This document shows, piece after piece, positions 1 to 8,767 of a stretch of 40,016 nucleotides of DNA (positions are counted from its first letter, which is position 1; each line of letters begins with the position of its first letter). Source of the stretch: Chloroflexota bacterium. GTDB lineage: Bacteria > Chloroflexota > Anaerolineae > Anaerolineales > UBA4823. The notes beneath the pieces are model-generated. The model did no database searches and had not been told where the DNA came from. It saw only the letters and a program-made list of their open reading frames with translations. The DNA lies in the NCBI GenBank assembly GCA_020349245.1, contig CP070764.1, positions 3,034,686-3,074,701 on the forward strand, written 5' to 3'. A program made the translations under genes and the position numbers.

Positions 1-702
1 GGCACTGATGCCCTCGGCAGGGATCTGCTGACCCGCTGCTTATACGGTGGGAGAATTTCCCTCTTCGTCGGTTCGATGGTGGTTGTCATCACCTTGCTGA
101 TCGGTGTGCCCGTGGGCGCGATCGCGGGGTATCTTGGGGGCTGGGTGGATGACATCTTGATGCGCATTATCGATGCATTTTTATCCCTGCCTGCACTGCT
201 TGTCCTAATCTTGTTAAGCGCAATCCTCCGAGAAATTGACGTACCACTGCTGAAAAAAAACAGCGTGATCACCATTTCCCTGGTGATCGGCATTCTTTCC
301 TGGATGACGGTAGCCCGCCTGGTGCGAGCGGTGTTTCTCTCCGGCAGGGGGATGGATTACGTTAAAGCAGCCCGGGCTCTCGGTGCGGGGAGCCTGCTGA
401 TCATGGTCAGCGAAATTCTGCCAAATGGTTTTGGCCCGATCATCGTCGAATCGACTCTGGAGGTTGGCTACGCCATCATGGAGGAATCCGGCCTGTCATT
501 CCTGGGATTCGGCATCCAGCCTCCAAACGCCAGCTGGGGAAGTCTGCTAAGTGACGCCCAGGAACACCTGACGCAACATCCCTGGTTGGCAATTTTCCCG
601 GGCTTGATGATCTTCTTCACCATCATCTCTGTAAACTATATCGGTGACGGGTTGAGAGATGCCCTCGATCCATACAAGGTGTTGACAAAGATGGAGGAGT
701 AA
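1..702 (+). CDS. Oligopeptide/dipeptide ABC transporter permease, DppC-like (5' partial)
   Basis: Inner-membrane permease of a peptide/nickel-type ABC importer (DppC/OppC family). The gene is cut by the window start: the reading frame is open from base 1 and begins with the family motif GTDALGRDLLTRCLYGGRIS, so the first ATG at 76 is internal. Several hydrophobic membrane segments follow. The cytoplasmic EAA-type loop is visible as YVKAARALGAGSLLIMVSE, and the conserved C-terminal stretch FLGFGIQPPNASWG is typical of DppC. It would pair with a DppB permease, a solute-binding lipoprotein and two ATPases. Only one ATPase (12890-13924, DppF-like) is in the window, on the far side of the enzyme cluster. 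The substrate cannot be told from sequence; this family also carries opines, polyamine-like compounds and metal chelates as well as peptides. Confidence 0.93.
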   Translation, partial: GTDALGRDLLTRCLYGGRISLFVGSMVVVITLLIGVPVGAIAGYLGGWVDDILMRIIDAFLSLPALLVLILLSAILREIDVPLLKKNSVITISLVIGILSWMTVARLVRAVFLSGRGMDYVKAARALGAGSLLIMVSEILPNGFGPIIVESTLEVGYAIMEESGLSFLGFGIQPPNASWGSLLSDAQEHLTQHPWLAIFPGLMIFFTIISVNYIGDGLRDALDPYKVLTKMEE

Positions 703-947
703 CTCGACCCAGATTTACTAGCATTTTTACTACCTGGTAAACCAAAACGGTTCACGTATCCCCAAAAGTGATTTTGCCGGTATGTGCAATACGAAAAGAA
801 TTCAATCCATCGGTGAAAACGGCCAGAATAAATTGAAGACTTTCCAGCTCCGGAGTTAACAAACTCAGTAGCCTTTGAAAAACCTGAATGCGAGTTTATT
901 TCAGTGCAGTAGAAATGACGGATTAACCCATTTGGAGAAAAAAATCT

Positions 948-2399
948 ATGCACAATGAGAGGCCTTCCCTCGAGCCGATCAAGACAGATTACAGGATGAA
1001 CTTTCTTACAGAAGACCAGCTTGATGGACTGCAGGAAGCAACCTTGCAGGTCCTGGAAGAAGTTGGGGTTCAATTTCCTTCGCTAAAAGCACTGGAAATC
1101 TTTGCTGATCATGGTGCCCAGGTAGACCGCGACTCCCAGTTGGTCAAAATCCCACGCTCCCTGGTAGAGAAAGCGATGTCTGCGGTACCCCGCAGCTTCA
1201 CCATGGGCGCCAGGGATCCCGAGTTCGATCTGGTCCTCCAGGAAGGGATTTCGTATTTCACCACCGATGGCTGTGGTTACGAGACAATTGATTTTAAGAC
1301 CGGAGAGAGACGTTTATCGACAAAAGCGGATGTCGGCATGATGGCTCGCATCTGTGATTTCCTGCCATCTATCGCTTTTTACTGGCCAATGGTCAGCGCA
1401 CAGGATTTTGGTGTCGCCTCCCCGCTGCATGAGATCGATGCCACCTGGAACAACAGCGTGAAACACATCCAGAGCGAAACGCTGATGGGTGCTGAGCCTG
1501 CCCGCTTCGCGGTGGAAATGGCAACCGTTCTGCGCGGAGACCGTGAAGGGGTTCGCCGCAGGCCCCCCTTCTCCCTCTTAGTTTGTACAATCGCCCCGCT
1601 GATGCAGGATAAAGAAGGTATAGAAGGTGCCATGGTCCTGGCAGAAGCGGGTATTCCGGTTGGTTTCCTCGCCATGCCGACCTTGGGCACTACTGCACCT
1701 GCGACCTTTGCCGGTGCCATGGTCGTGGGGGATGCTGAAGTGATCAGCGCTACAGTCCTCATGCAGCTCCTCTCTCCGGGCGCACCGGTTTTCCATTCCA
1801 TCATGCATGCCTGGGCGGACCCCCGCAACGCGGCTTATGTTGGTTATCCCCTGGATACCAGGGCGCGTTATGCACCGGTGGAAATGGCTCACCATTGGGG
1901 TATGCCGGCATTTGGCGGCGCGTTTGGAACAGACAGCTCGGAAGTAGACAGCTGGCAGGCTGCTATTGAAGTCGCCATCGATCCATTTTTGATCGGTCTC
2001 TCCGGTTGTGAAATCGTGACCGGCATGGGACTGCGCGAGACTTACACGCTGCTTTTTCCAGAAGCGATCATCCTGGATGATGATATCTATCACCGGGCCC
2101 GTTATTCCCTGATGAAAATGGATGTTAATCCAGAAACCGTCCCACTTGATGTGATCCGGGAGGTGGGACCCGGAGGGCACTTTTTAGCACAGAAACACAC
2201 CAGGACCCACATGCGCCAGGCGATGCGGCGTTCGATAACCCAACAGCTGGACAGCGAAGGCAATTATAAAAAAGTCCTGGATGTCGCCCGTGAGAAATTC
2301 GCCTGGATCTATGAAAACCACCACCCTGAGCCGCTTGAGGAGCACATCCAGAATGAAATTAACCAGATCCTGAAGAATGCCGATCAAACCTTAGGTTAA
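948..2399 (+). CDS. MttB-superfamily (trimethylamine/betaine:corrinoid) methyltransferase, copy 1
   Basis: A 483-aa member of the MttB superfamily (COG5598), TIM-barrel enzymes that move a methyl group from a tertiary or quaternary amine to a corrinoid protein. The full length is read without an in-frame TAG, so this is a non-pyrrolysine homologue, as in glycine betaine, proline betaine or carnitine demethylases. Visible family stretches are TDGCGYETIDFKTG, FYWPMVSAQDFG, ICTIAPL-like CTIAPLMQDKEG, ILDDDIYHRARY and VGPGGHFLAQKHTRTHMRQ. GGAGA lies just before the ATG at 948. The gene is 245 bp after the permease, where I see no gene, so a promoter may lie there. It is followed after 11 bp by a second paralogue. 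Closest in the window to copies 3 and 4 (3809 and 7301). The substrate is unknown, and no corrinoid partner gene is in the window. Confidence 0.9.
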   Translation: MHNERPSLEPIKTDYRMNFLTEDQLDGLQEATLQVLEEVGVQFPSLKALEIFADHGAQVDRDSQLVKIPRSLVEKAMSAVPRSFTMGARDPEFDLVLQEGISYFTTDGCGYETIDFKTGERRLSTKADVGMMARICDFLPSIAFYWPMVSAQDFGVASPLHEIDATWNNSVKHIQSETLMGAEPARFAVEMATVLRGDREGVRRRPPFSLLVCTIAPLMQDKEGIEGAMVLAEAGIPVGFLAMPTLGTTAPATFAGAMVVGDAEVISATVLMQLLSPGAPVFHSIMHAWADPRNAAYVGYPLDTRARYAPVEMAHHWGMPAFGGAFGTDSSEVDSWQAAIEVAIDPFLIGLSGCEIVTGMGLRETYTLLFPEAIILDDDIYHRARYSLMKMDVNPETVPLDVIREVGPGGHFLAQKHTRTHMRQAMRRSITQQLDSEGNYKKVLDVAREKFAWIYENHHPEPLEEHIQNEINQILKNADQTLG

Positions 2400-2410
2400 C
2401 GGAGGGCTGC

Positions 2411-3799
2411 ATGGGCCTATCACTCGGGCCAGTTTTAACCAGACAGGAAATCGAAAAGATCCACAGCCTCAGCCTGGATATCCTGGAAAGGGTTGGTATC
2501 GATTATAAAACTCCCCAGGCGCTGGAGGTTCTGGAAAATTTTGGCTGTCCTGTAGATTATTCCCGCAATTGGGCCAGCTTACCAAAAGATGTCGTGGAAT
2601 GGGCTCTCCAACAAACCCCGCGGGTGATCAAGCTGCTCGCCCGCGATCCCGAACGGGATGTCGTCCTGAATGGTCGCCGCCCTCACCATACCACCGACAG
2701 CCAGGGCACCCAGGTCATTGATATTGAGACTGGAAAGCAGCATGGTTCAACCGCGAAGGACCTGGAAAAAGGTTTTCTATTCGCCGATGCGCTGGACAGG
2801 ATCGAAATCGTGAATGTGATGGTCGCAGCCAGTGACATTCCGCAACACCTGCGGAATTTACACCATTTCGCCACGGCCTTCAACCAGACCAGCAAGCATG
2901 TACGCAGTGGAGTCCACCATGCGGGTGAAGTTCCTTTCCTGGTTGAATTGGTCAAAGCAGTGACCGGGGAGGAGGATTTCAGACCAATTTTCTCCGCGGT
3001 TGACTGCACGATCTCTCCGCTGATGCACGATGGGCCGATGACCGAAGCCTGCATCGCCCTGGCGAAATTAAATGTCCCCATAATGGTCTATCCCATGCCG
3101 TTAGCTGGAGGGACATCCCCGGTCACTGGGAGCGGAACGATCTTGCTGCATAATATCGAATTCCTCAGCGGGCTGGTGCTTTTTCAACTGGTGAATCCAG
3201 GCACACCGATCATATATGGCACTGGAGCCTCCCAGCTGGATATGCAAACCGGTCGTTATGGCGGCAGCCCGGATGGACACATCATGCGGCTGGGATTGGT
3301 GGAAATCGCTCGTTTCTATAACTTACCCGTCAACCTTGGCGGGTTATCGACTCGTTCGCGAACATTGGATGCCCAGTATGGCAGCGAAGCGATCACCCAG
3401 GGACTGTTAGCCTACCTTGCAGGTGTCGATGAAATTTACAGCATGGGATTGCTTGGAGACGCACAAATCCTTTCCTTCGAGAAGATGGTCCTGGATAATC
3501 ACCTTGCCCACCTGCTGGAATCCATCTGTAAACCGCTCAATGTCGATGATTCTCATTTGCAGGCAGATTTGATTGAACAAGTAGGTATCGGAGGGCATTA
3601 TCTCAAGATGCCGGAGACTCGCAATTTCACCCGCCAGGAATATATCCCTATGTGGCCTCCAGCTAATCAATCGGTCAACGACATCGCCCACGAACAGGCC
3701 CTGCAAATTTATTACCATCATCAACCGCCTCCTCTTCCAGAAAAAGCTGATCAGAAAATTGCTGAGATCCTGGCAGAAGCGGACGCTTTACTGCAGTGA
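2411..3799 (+). CDS. MttB-superfamily methyltransferase, copy 2 (divergent)
   Basis: A 462-aa MttB-superfamily protein, read without an amber codon. The start ATG at 2411 is set by GGAGG at 2401-2405, six bases after the stop of copy 1. It keeps the fold-defining stretches (HHTTDSQGTQVIDIETG, CTISPLMHDGPM, VGIGGHYLKMPETRNFTR), but the TDGCG motif of copies 1, 3 and 4 reads TDSQG here and the C-terminal QKHTR motif reads MPETR. This suggests a different substrate or a different role. Position 3 of the operon, 9 bp before copy 3. As a family member it would transfer a methyl from a methylated amine to a cobalamin protein, but a shift to a non-methyltransferase role cannot be excluded. Confidence 0.88.
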   Translation: MGLSLGPVLTRQEIEKIHSLSLDILERVGIDYKTPQALEVLENFGCPVDYSRNWASLPKDVVEWALQQTPRVIKLLARDPERDVVLNGRRPHHTTDSQGTQVIDIETGKQHGSTAKDLEKGFLFADALDRIEIVNVMVAASDIPQHLRNLHHFATAFNQTSKHVRSGVHHAGEVPFLVELVKAVTGEEDFRPIFSAVDCTISPLMHDGPMTEACIALAKLNVPIMVYPMPLAGGTSPVTGSGTILLHNIEFLSGLVLFQLVNPGTPIIYGTGASQLDMQTGRYGGSPDGHIMRLGLVEIARFYNLPVNLGGLSTRSRTLDAQYGSEAITQGLLAYLAGVDEIYSMGLLGDAQILSFEKMVLDNHLAHLLESICKPLNVDDSHLQADLIEQVGIGGHYLKMPETRNFTRQEYIPMWPPANQSVNDIAHEQALQIYYHHQPPPLPEKADQKIAEILAEADALLQ

Positions 3800-3808
3800 G
3801 CAGCATCA

Positions 3809-5269
3809 ATGGTTTCTTTTACCCCTGATATCCTATCATTTCACACCGACCGCAGGATAAATATTCTCTCCTCGGAACAGGTTGAGACTTTAAAATCGGG
3901 CACACTGCAGGTGCTGGCTGAGGTTGGTGTTCACTTTCCATCCCGGAGAGCGCTGGGTATATTTGCTGATCACAGCGCCTGGGTGGACTGGGAGAGAGAG
4001 ATTGTCAAGATCCCTCCTGACCTTGTGGAGAAAGGGATGTCAACCGCACCGCGCACATTTACCCTGGCCGGACGGGAACCTCGCTTCGACCTCCTGCTGG
4101 ACGGGAAGAGATCCTACCTGGCGACGGATGGCTGTGGAGTCAAGGTCTTCGATATTGAAAGTCAGCAGCTTCGTCCTTCGAAAAAAGACGATGTAGCTAC
4201 CATGGCCAGAGTATGCGATAGTCTGCCAATGGTCAGCTTCTTCTGGCCACTGGTAAGTGCACAGGATCACGGATTGGCCGCACCGCTGCATGAATGTCAT
4301 GCTGGTTTAACGAACACATTAAAGCACGTGCGCGGGGGAACGACCGCAATACCGCAAATCGCCAGGCATATCGTCGAAATGGCTACAGTGGTGGCAGGCA
4401 GCCAGGAAGCACTGCGCCAGAGGCCACCGATCTGTGCCAACATCTGCACGATCGCCCCCCTCGGCCATGACCAGGATGGGATCGAAGCGGGTTTGATTTA
4501 CGCTGAAGCAGGTATCCCGACCAGCTACATGGCCATGCCCACCATGGGATCGACTGCTCCCGCGACACCCCTCGGTGCCCTGACAACCGGGGATGCAGAG
4601 GTTGTCAGCGCCATGGTGCTTGTGCAGCTGCTTTACCCAGGAGCACCGGTATTTCATTCGGTGTTGGTCTCCTTGATGGACCCAAGGACAGGAGGCTATA
4701 TCAGTGACCTTCCCCTCCCGCTAAACTATATCGCCGTGCAGCTGGCACATGCCTGGAAGGTACCCAGCCTCGGTGGCGGCAGCCTTAGCAGCGACGCCCA
4801 GGATATCGGCTGGCAATCGGGAACCTCCTCGGGTATGGGAGCTTTGCAGGTCGCATTAGCTGGTGGCGAGGTTTGCGGCTATCTGGGAATGTTAGGTGGG
4901 TCGATGATCCTTTCCCCTGAGCAGATTATTCTTGATCACGAGATCAGCCAAAATGCTTTCGACTTACTGCATGGATTTGAATTCAAGGAGGAAGACATCG
5001 CCCTGGACGTGATCGCTGCAGTTGGTCCAGGCGATCATTATTTACTGCAGAAGCACACCCGCCAGCATATTCGCGATTTCAGACTTTCAGGACTGCTGCG
5101 GCAAAAAGATGAAGGCGGTAAATGGCGGGATCCCAGGCAGGTCGCGCAGGAAGAATTCAAGCGCAGAACGGCTTCTCACCAGCCTGAACCACTCAACGAT
5201 GACCTCCTTGCCGAACTAGACAGCATTTTGCAGGCCGCGGAGATGGAGAGCCAGCAACTTCGAGAGTAA
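3809..5269 (+). CDS. MttB-superfamily methyltransferase, copy 3
   Basis: A 486-aa MttB-superfamily protein without an amber codon. Motifs run parallel to copy 1: TDGCGVKVFDIES, FFWPLVSAQDHGLAAPLHE, NICTIAPLGHDQDG, FHSVLVSLMDPRTGGY, ILDHEISQ and VGPGDHYLLQKHTRQHIR. The ATG at 3809 is 9 bp after the previous stop and has only a weak ribosome site, which fits translational coupling. Next gene is agmatine deiminase, 11 bp on. Probably a methylated-amine:corrinoid methyltransferase; the exact substrate cannot be given. Confidence 0.9.
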   Translation: MVSFTPDILSFHTDRRINILSSEQVETLKSGTLQVLAEVGVHFPSRRALGIFADHSAWVDWEREIVKIPPDLVEKGMSTAPRTFTLAGREPRFDLLLDGKRSYLATDGCGVKVFDIESQQLRPSKKDDVATMARVCDSLPMVSFFWPLVSAQDHGLAAPLHECHAGLTNTLKHVRGGTTAIPQIARHIVEMATVVAGSQEALRQRPPICANICTIAPLGHDQDGIEAGLIYAEAGIPTSYMAMPTMGSTAPATPLGALTTGDAEVVSAMVLVQLLYPGAPVFHSVLVSLMDPRTGGYISDLPLPLNYIAVQLAHAWKVPSLGGGSLSSDAQDIGWQSGTSSGMGALQVALAGGEVCGYLGMLGGSMILSPEQIILDHEISQNAFDLLHGFEFKEEDIALDVIAAVGPGDHYLLQKHTRQHIRDFRLSGLLRQKDEGGKWRDPRQVAQEEFKRRTASHQPEPLNDDLLAELDSILQAAEMESQQLRE

Positions 5270-5280
5270 CTTGATTTACC

Positions 5281-6378
5281 ATGGATAAATTGACGCCTCG
5301 AGAGCAAGGATTTTTTATGCCCGCAGAATGGGAGTGCCATGAAGGCACCTGGCTGCAGTGGCCGCATGACGATACGCACAAAGGTTCCCAAGTACGCCTG
5401 GAACACCTCTGGGTGACGATGACCGCGGCTCTGCACGAGGGGGAAATTGTCCATATCATAGTCCCCGATGAACGGAGACACGAGCATCTCCTCCACCAGT
5501 TATCTTATTATGGGATCGACCAGAGCCAAATCGATGTTCACGCGATCCCCACAGATGATGTCTGGTCAAGGGATAATGGGCCAATCTTCCTTATCTCCGA
5601 TCGAGGGGAATTATCAGTTACCAGCTGGAATTTTAATGGCTGGGGCGAGAGATATCCCTACCAGAAAGATCGGCGAGTGCCCCTACTAGTATCCGAAACC
5701 CTGAACCTGCCATTATTCACAGCACCCATCACGTTAGAGGGCGGTGCAATAGAAGTGAATGGCGCAGGAATCCTAATGGCTACACGCACTTCAATTGTCA
5801 ATCCCAACCGGAATGCTGGCATGGACCATGCATTTATCGATAAGGCGATTCAAGATTATTTAGGTGTTGAGAAAATCATCTGGCTCACCGGGGCACCACG
5901 TGAATTCTGTGATGCTGTAGGTGATGATACAGATTTGCACATCGACCTCCTGGCCCGTTTTGTCGAGGAAGCGACTGTTCTTTATGCCTGGACAGAAAAT
6001 AAGGACCATCCCTTTTACCCCTACCTGGAACAGCATCTCATAGAACTGCAGGCTGCCAGCACACAAGCCGGCAAATCACTCTCCCTGGTTCCCCTCCTGC
6101 TGCCTGAAAACCGGATGTATTCGACCGTTTACCAAAATTCAGCTGCACCGTTTCAGGCAGCCCTTTCCTTGGCAAGCTATGCAAATTTCTATATCGCGAA
6201 CCAGGTTGTGCTGGTACCGATCTATGGTGATGTGAATGATGCCCGGGCCCTGGGGATCATTGGAGAACATTTCCCGAAGAGACAGATCATCCCTATTCCT
6301 GCCCAGGCGATCGCCCAGTTAGGCGGAATGATGCACTGCATCACCCAACAACAACCGGTCGCACCGATAAAACTGTAA
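5281..6378 (+). CDS. aguA: Agmatine deiminase (porphyromonas-type peptidylarginine deiminase family)
   Basis: A 365-aa cytoplasmic enzyme that hydrolyses agmatine to N-carbamoylputrescine and ammonia. Visible motifs are EGTWLQWPHDD (residues 21-31), DDVWSRDNGP (92-101), LEGGAIEVNG (152-161), a DDTDLHIDLLARFV stretch (215-228) where most family members read TDGHID, and the C-terminal catalytic Cys353 in GGMMHCITQQQP. Length is normal for the family. The stop overlaps the start of the amidase by one base (TAATG), which is the classic aguA-aguB pairing and gives strong support for a two-step agmatine-to-putrescine route. What is unusual is its place inside a run of MttB methyltransferases. The Gly-to-Leu change in the TDGHID motif might mark a related guanidino substrate; this is inference. 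Confidence 0.93.
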   Translation: MDKLTPREQGFFMPAEWECHEGTWLQWPHDDTHKGSQVRLEHLWVTMTAALHEGEIVHIIVPDERRHEHLLHQLSYYGIDQSQIDVHAIPTDDVWSRDNGPIFLISDRGELSVTSWNFNGWGERYPYQKDRRVPLLVSETLNLPLFTAPITLEGGAIEVNGAGILMATRTSIVNPNRNAGMDHAFIDKAIQDYLGVEKIIWLTGAPREFCDAVGDDTDLHIDLLARFVEEATVLYAWTENKDHPFYPYLEQHLIELQAASTQAGKSLSLVPLLLPENRMYSTVYQNSAAPFQAALSLASYANFYIANQVVLVPIYGDVNDARALGIIGEHFPKRQIIPIPAQAIAQLGGMMHCITQQQPVAPIKL

Positions 6379-7286
6379 TGGAGAATATCGTGAAACGCAG
6401 CGTAACAATTGGTTTGATGCAGATGTCCTGCACAGACGACAAGAGGGCCAACCTGGAGAAAGCTGTGCGCCTGATAAAGGATGCAGCCGGGCAAGGTGCA
6501 CAAATTGTCTGTACCCAGGAGTTATTCCAAACTCAATACTTCTGCCAGGCGTTAAATCCTCGCAACTTCGATCTTGCCGAAAAATTGGATGAAGACACAC
6601 CGCTCATCAAGAATTTTTCCGAGCTGGCAAAAGAACTGGAAATTGTTTTAATCTCCGGTTTATTCGAAAAACGCGCCCCCGGATTGTTCCACAACACGGC
6701 AGTGGTTATCGATGCGGACGGAACCTTCCTGGGAAAATACCGCAAGATGCATATCCCCCATGATCCAGGCTACCTGGAGAAGTTTTATTTCACCCCGGGT
6801 GATCTCGGCTACAAAGTGTTCAAAACAAGATATGCCGATCTCGGAGTGCTCATCTGCTGGGACCAGTGGTTCCCAGAGGCGGCCAGGTTGACAGCCATGA
6901 AAGGGGCCGAGGTAATTTTAATCCCGACTGCGATCGGATTCTCCCCGAGAGCCAAGAACTCCCAGGAAGCTTTGGATAGCTGCAAAACCTGGCAGATCGT
7001 CCAGCAGGGGCACGCTGTAGCAAACGCTTGTTTCATCGCTGCGGTAAACCGGGTGGGATTCGAAGAGACACCAGGCAGCCCCGACGGAATCCAATTTTGG
7101 GGGAAAAGCTTCATCGCCACTCCTTCCGGGGGGTTACTGGCAGAAGCCTCATTCGAGCAGGAAGAAACCCTGATCTGCGAGATAGATTTAAGCGAGGTAG
7201 AACGGACCAGAAACAGGGAGTCTTTTCCCTTCAGGGACCGCCGGGTGGATAGTTACCAGGAAATCACTCGCTTATATTCTGATTGA
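6378..7286 (+). CDS. aguB: N-carbamoylputrescine amidase (nitrilase superfamily)
   Basis: A 302-aa carbon-nitrogen hydrolase that converts N-carbamoylputrescine to putrescine, CO2 and ammonia. The Glu-Lys-Cys triad is visible: Glu48 in CTQELFQTQYFC, Lys123 in GKYRKMHIPHDPGY, and Cys160 in GVLICWDQWFPEAAR. The stretches following CTQELF and the KMHIPHDPGY-EKFYFTPGD region are those typical of AguB rather than of other nitrilases. The ATG overlaps the stop of aguA (TAATG), so the two are translationally coupled. An alternative start is the GTG at 6390, but the coupled ATG is preferred. Followed after 14 bp by a fourth MttB paralogue. Confidence 0.93.
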   Translation: MENIVKRSVTIGLMQMSCTDDKRANLEKAVRLIKDAAGQGAQIVCTQELFQTQYFCQALNPRNFDLAEKLDEDTPLIKNFSELAKELEIVLISGLFEKRAPGLFHNTAVVIDADGTFLGKYRKMHIPHDPGYLEKFYFTPGDLGYKVFKTRYADLGVLICWDQWFPEAARLTAMKGAEVILIPTAIGFSPRAKNSQEALDSCKTWQIVQQGHAVANACFIAAVNRVGFEETPGSPDGIQFWGKSFIATPSGGLLAEASFEQEETLICEIDLSEVERTRNRESFPFRDRRVDSYQEITRLYSD

Positions 7287-7300
7287 TGCGGAGAAAATTT

Positions 7301-8752
7301 ATGTCAGGTGAAACCCCGCGATTAAATCCGATAAATTCAAGGTTCCGGTTGCAGATCCTGGAAAAGAAACAGCTGCAGGACTTTCAATCAGCCACCTTGG
7401 AGATCCTTGAAGAAGTGGGGATTCATTGTCCATCGGAGAAGGTTCGCAAGATCTACCAAGCACACGGGGCGATAGTGGATCCCGTTACCATGGTTGTCAG
7501 GTTTCCACCTCAGGTAATCCTGGAGGCAATGGCAGCTGCACCGCGCTTCTATACCATGGCGGCACGCAAACCAGAATTCGATCTCGTGCTGGATGGGAAA
7601 AACTTTTACTGCGCGACTGATGGCTGTGGGACTGAGACGATCGATTTTGAAACACGCCAGCGGCGTGAATCAACCAAAGACGACGTCGCAAAAATGGCAA
7701 TCGTTTCAGATTACCTTGATTCGATTGGTTTTTACTGGCCGATCGTCAGTGCCCAGGATTTCCCCGCCACTGCCCCCCTTCAAGAACTGGATGCCTCCTT
7801 CAGGAATACCATTAAGCATGTCCAGACCGAGACAGTAATGGATGAAAAGATGGCTCGTTATGCGGTGGAAATGGCACGGGTGATTGCTGGTGATGATCTG
7901 GAAATGCGCGCTCGCCCGCCGCTTTCCAGTCTCATCTGCACCATCGCTCCCCTGGCACAGGACGCCGGTGGGATGGAAGCTGCCCTGGTTTTTGCAGAAG
8001 CTGGATTGCCCGTGGGTTTTATGTCGATGGCGAACGTCGGTTCCACGGGACCGGCAACAATTTCCGGAACCCTGGTCGCTGCGGATGCTGAGATCGTGGC
8101 TGCAATGGTCCTGGTACAGATGGCTTTTCCAGGAGCCCCAACCTACCATTCGATGATGCCAGGCATCATGCATCCAAGGACAGGGGCATACCTGGGTACC
8201 GCGCCAGAAGGCGAACTGCCTTATGTGGTGGGTGTGGAGCTGGCCCACAAGTGGGGGGTACCAACCTTGGCAGGTATATTCGGCACCGATGCCATGCAAC
8301 CCGGCTGGGAATCCGCTGCGGAAGCAGTCGGTCCATTGATGCTGTGTGCCATGTGTGGTGCTGAAACGGGTTCGGGCCTGGGCTTGCTGGAGAGCTGCAC
8401 CGTGCTCTATCCCGAAGCAGTGGTCCTGGACACAGAAATATACCACAGGGTGAGAATCGACCTTGCCGGTATCGATACCAGTCCAGGTGCTTTTGCCCTG
8501 GAGGTGATCAAAAATGTCGGACCACGGGGCCATTACCTTGGCCAGCGCCATACCCGGGAGCACCTGCGAAAGATCCACTTCTCCGAGTTAACCGCCGTAC
8601 CTGCAGAAAATGGCGGATTCCGAGACCCGCTTGAAGTAGCCCAAGAGAAGCTCGATTGGATCTTGGAAAACCACCACCCCGACCCACTTGATAACAATAA
8701 GCAGGCGGAAATATCCAAGATTCTTTCCGCTGCACAGAGAGAATTCTCTTAG
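7301..8752 (+). CDS. MttB-superfamily methyltransferase, copy 4
   Basis: A 483-aa MttB-superfamily protein. The frame opens further upstream (TTG 7283, ATG 7286, the latter overlapping the aguB stop), but the ATG at 7301 has GCGGAGA just before it and gives an N-terminus like copy 1, so it is chosen. Motifs: TDGCGTETIDFET, FYWPIVSAQDFPATAPLQE, LICTIAPLAQDAGG, VLDTEIYHRVRI, VGPRGHYLGQRHTREHLR. Very close in pattern to copies 1 and 3. The gene ends with a TAG at 8750-8752, so amber works as an ordinary stop here, which argues against pyrrolysine decoding. Likely role: methyl transfer from a methylated amine to a corrinoid protein. Confidence 0.9.
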   Translation: MSGETPRLNPINSRFRLQILEKKQLQDFQSATLEILEEVGIHCPSEKVRKIYQAHGAIVDPVTMVVRFPPQVILEAMAAAPRFYTMAARKPEFDLVLDGKNFYCATDGCGTETIDFETRQRRESTKDDVAKMAIVSDYLDSIGFYWPIVSAQDFPATAPLQELDASFRNTIKHVQTETVMDEKMARYAVEMARVIAGDDLEMRARPPLSSLICTIAPLAQDAGGMEAALVFAEAGLPVGFMSMANVGSTGPATISGTLVAADAEIVAAMVLVQMAFPGAPTYHSMMPGIMHPRTGAYLGTAPEGELPYVVGVELAHKWGVPTLAGIFGTDAMQPGWESAAEAVGPLMLCAMCGAETGSGLGLLESCTVLYPEAVVLDTEIYHRVRIDLAGIDTSPGAFALEVIKNVGPRGHYLGQRHTREHLRKIHFSELTAVPAENGGFRDPLEVAQEKLDWILENHHPDPLDNNKQAEISKILSAAQREFS

Positions 8753-8767
8753 CTGGAGTACTCTTCA

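Noticed and set aside
636..1073. 145-codon ORF on the - strand over the permease/mttB gap
   Set aside because: It overlaps the ends of two clear genes, has no ribosome site and shows no protein-like motif; a shadow frame.
7706..8578. 290-codon ORF on the - strand inside MttB copy 4
   Set aside because: Antisense to a well-supported gene and rich in His/Cys/Trp as expected from complementary reading of MttB codons.
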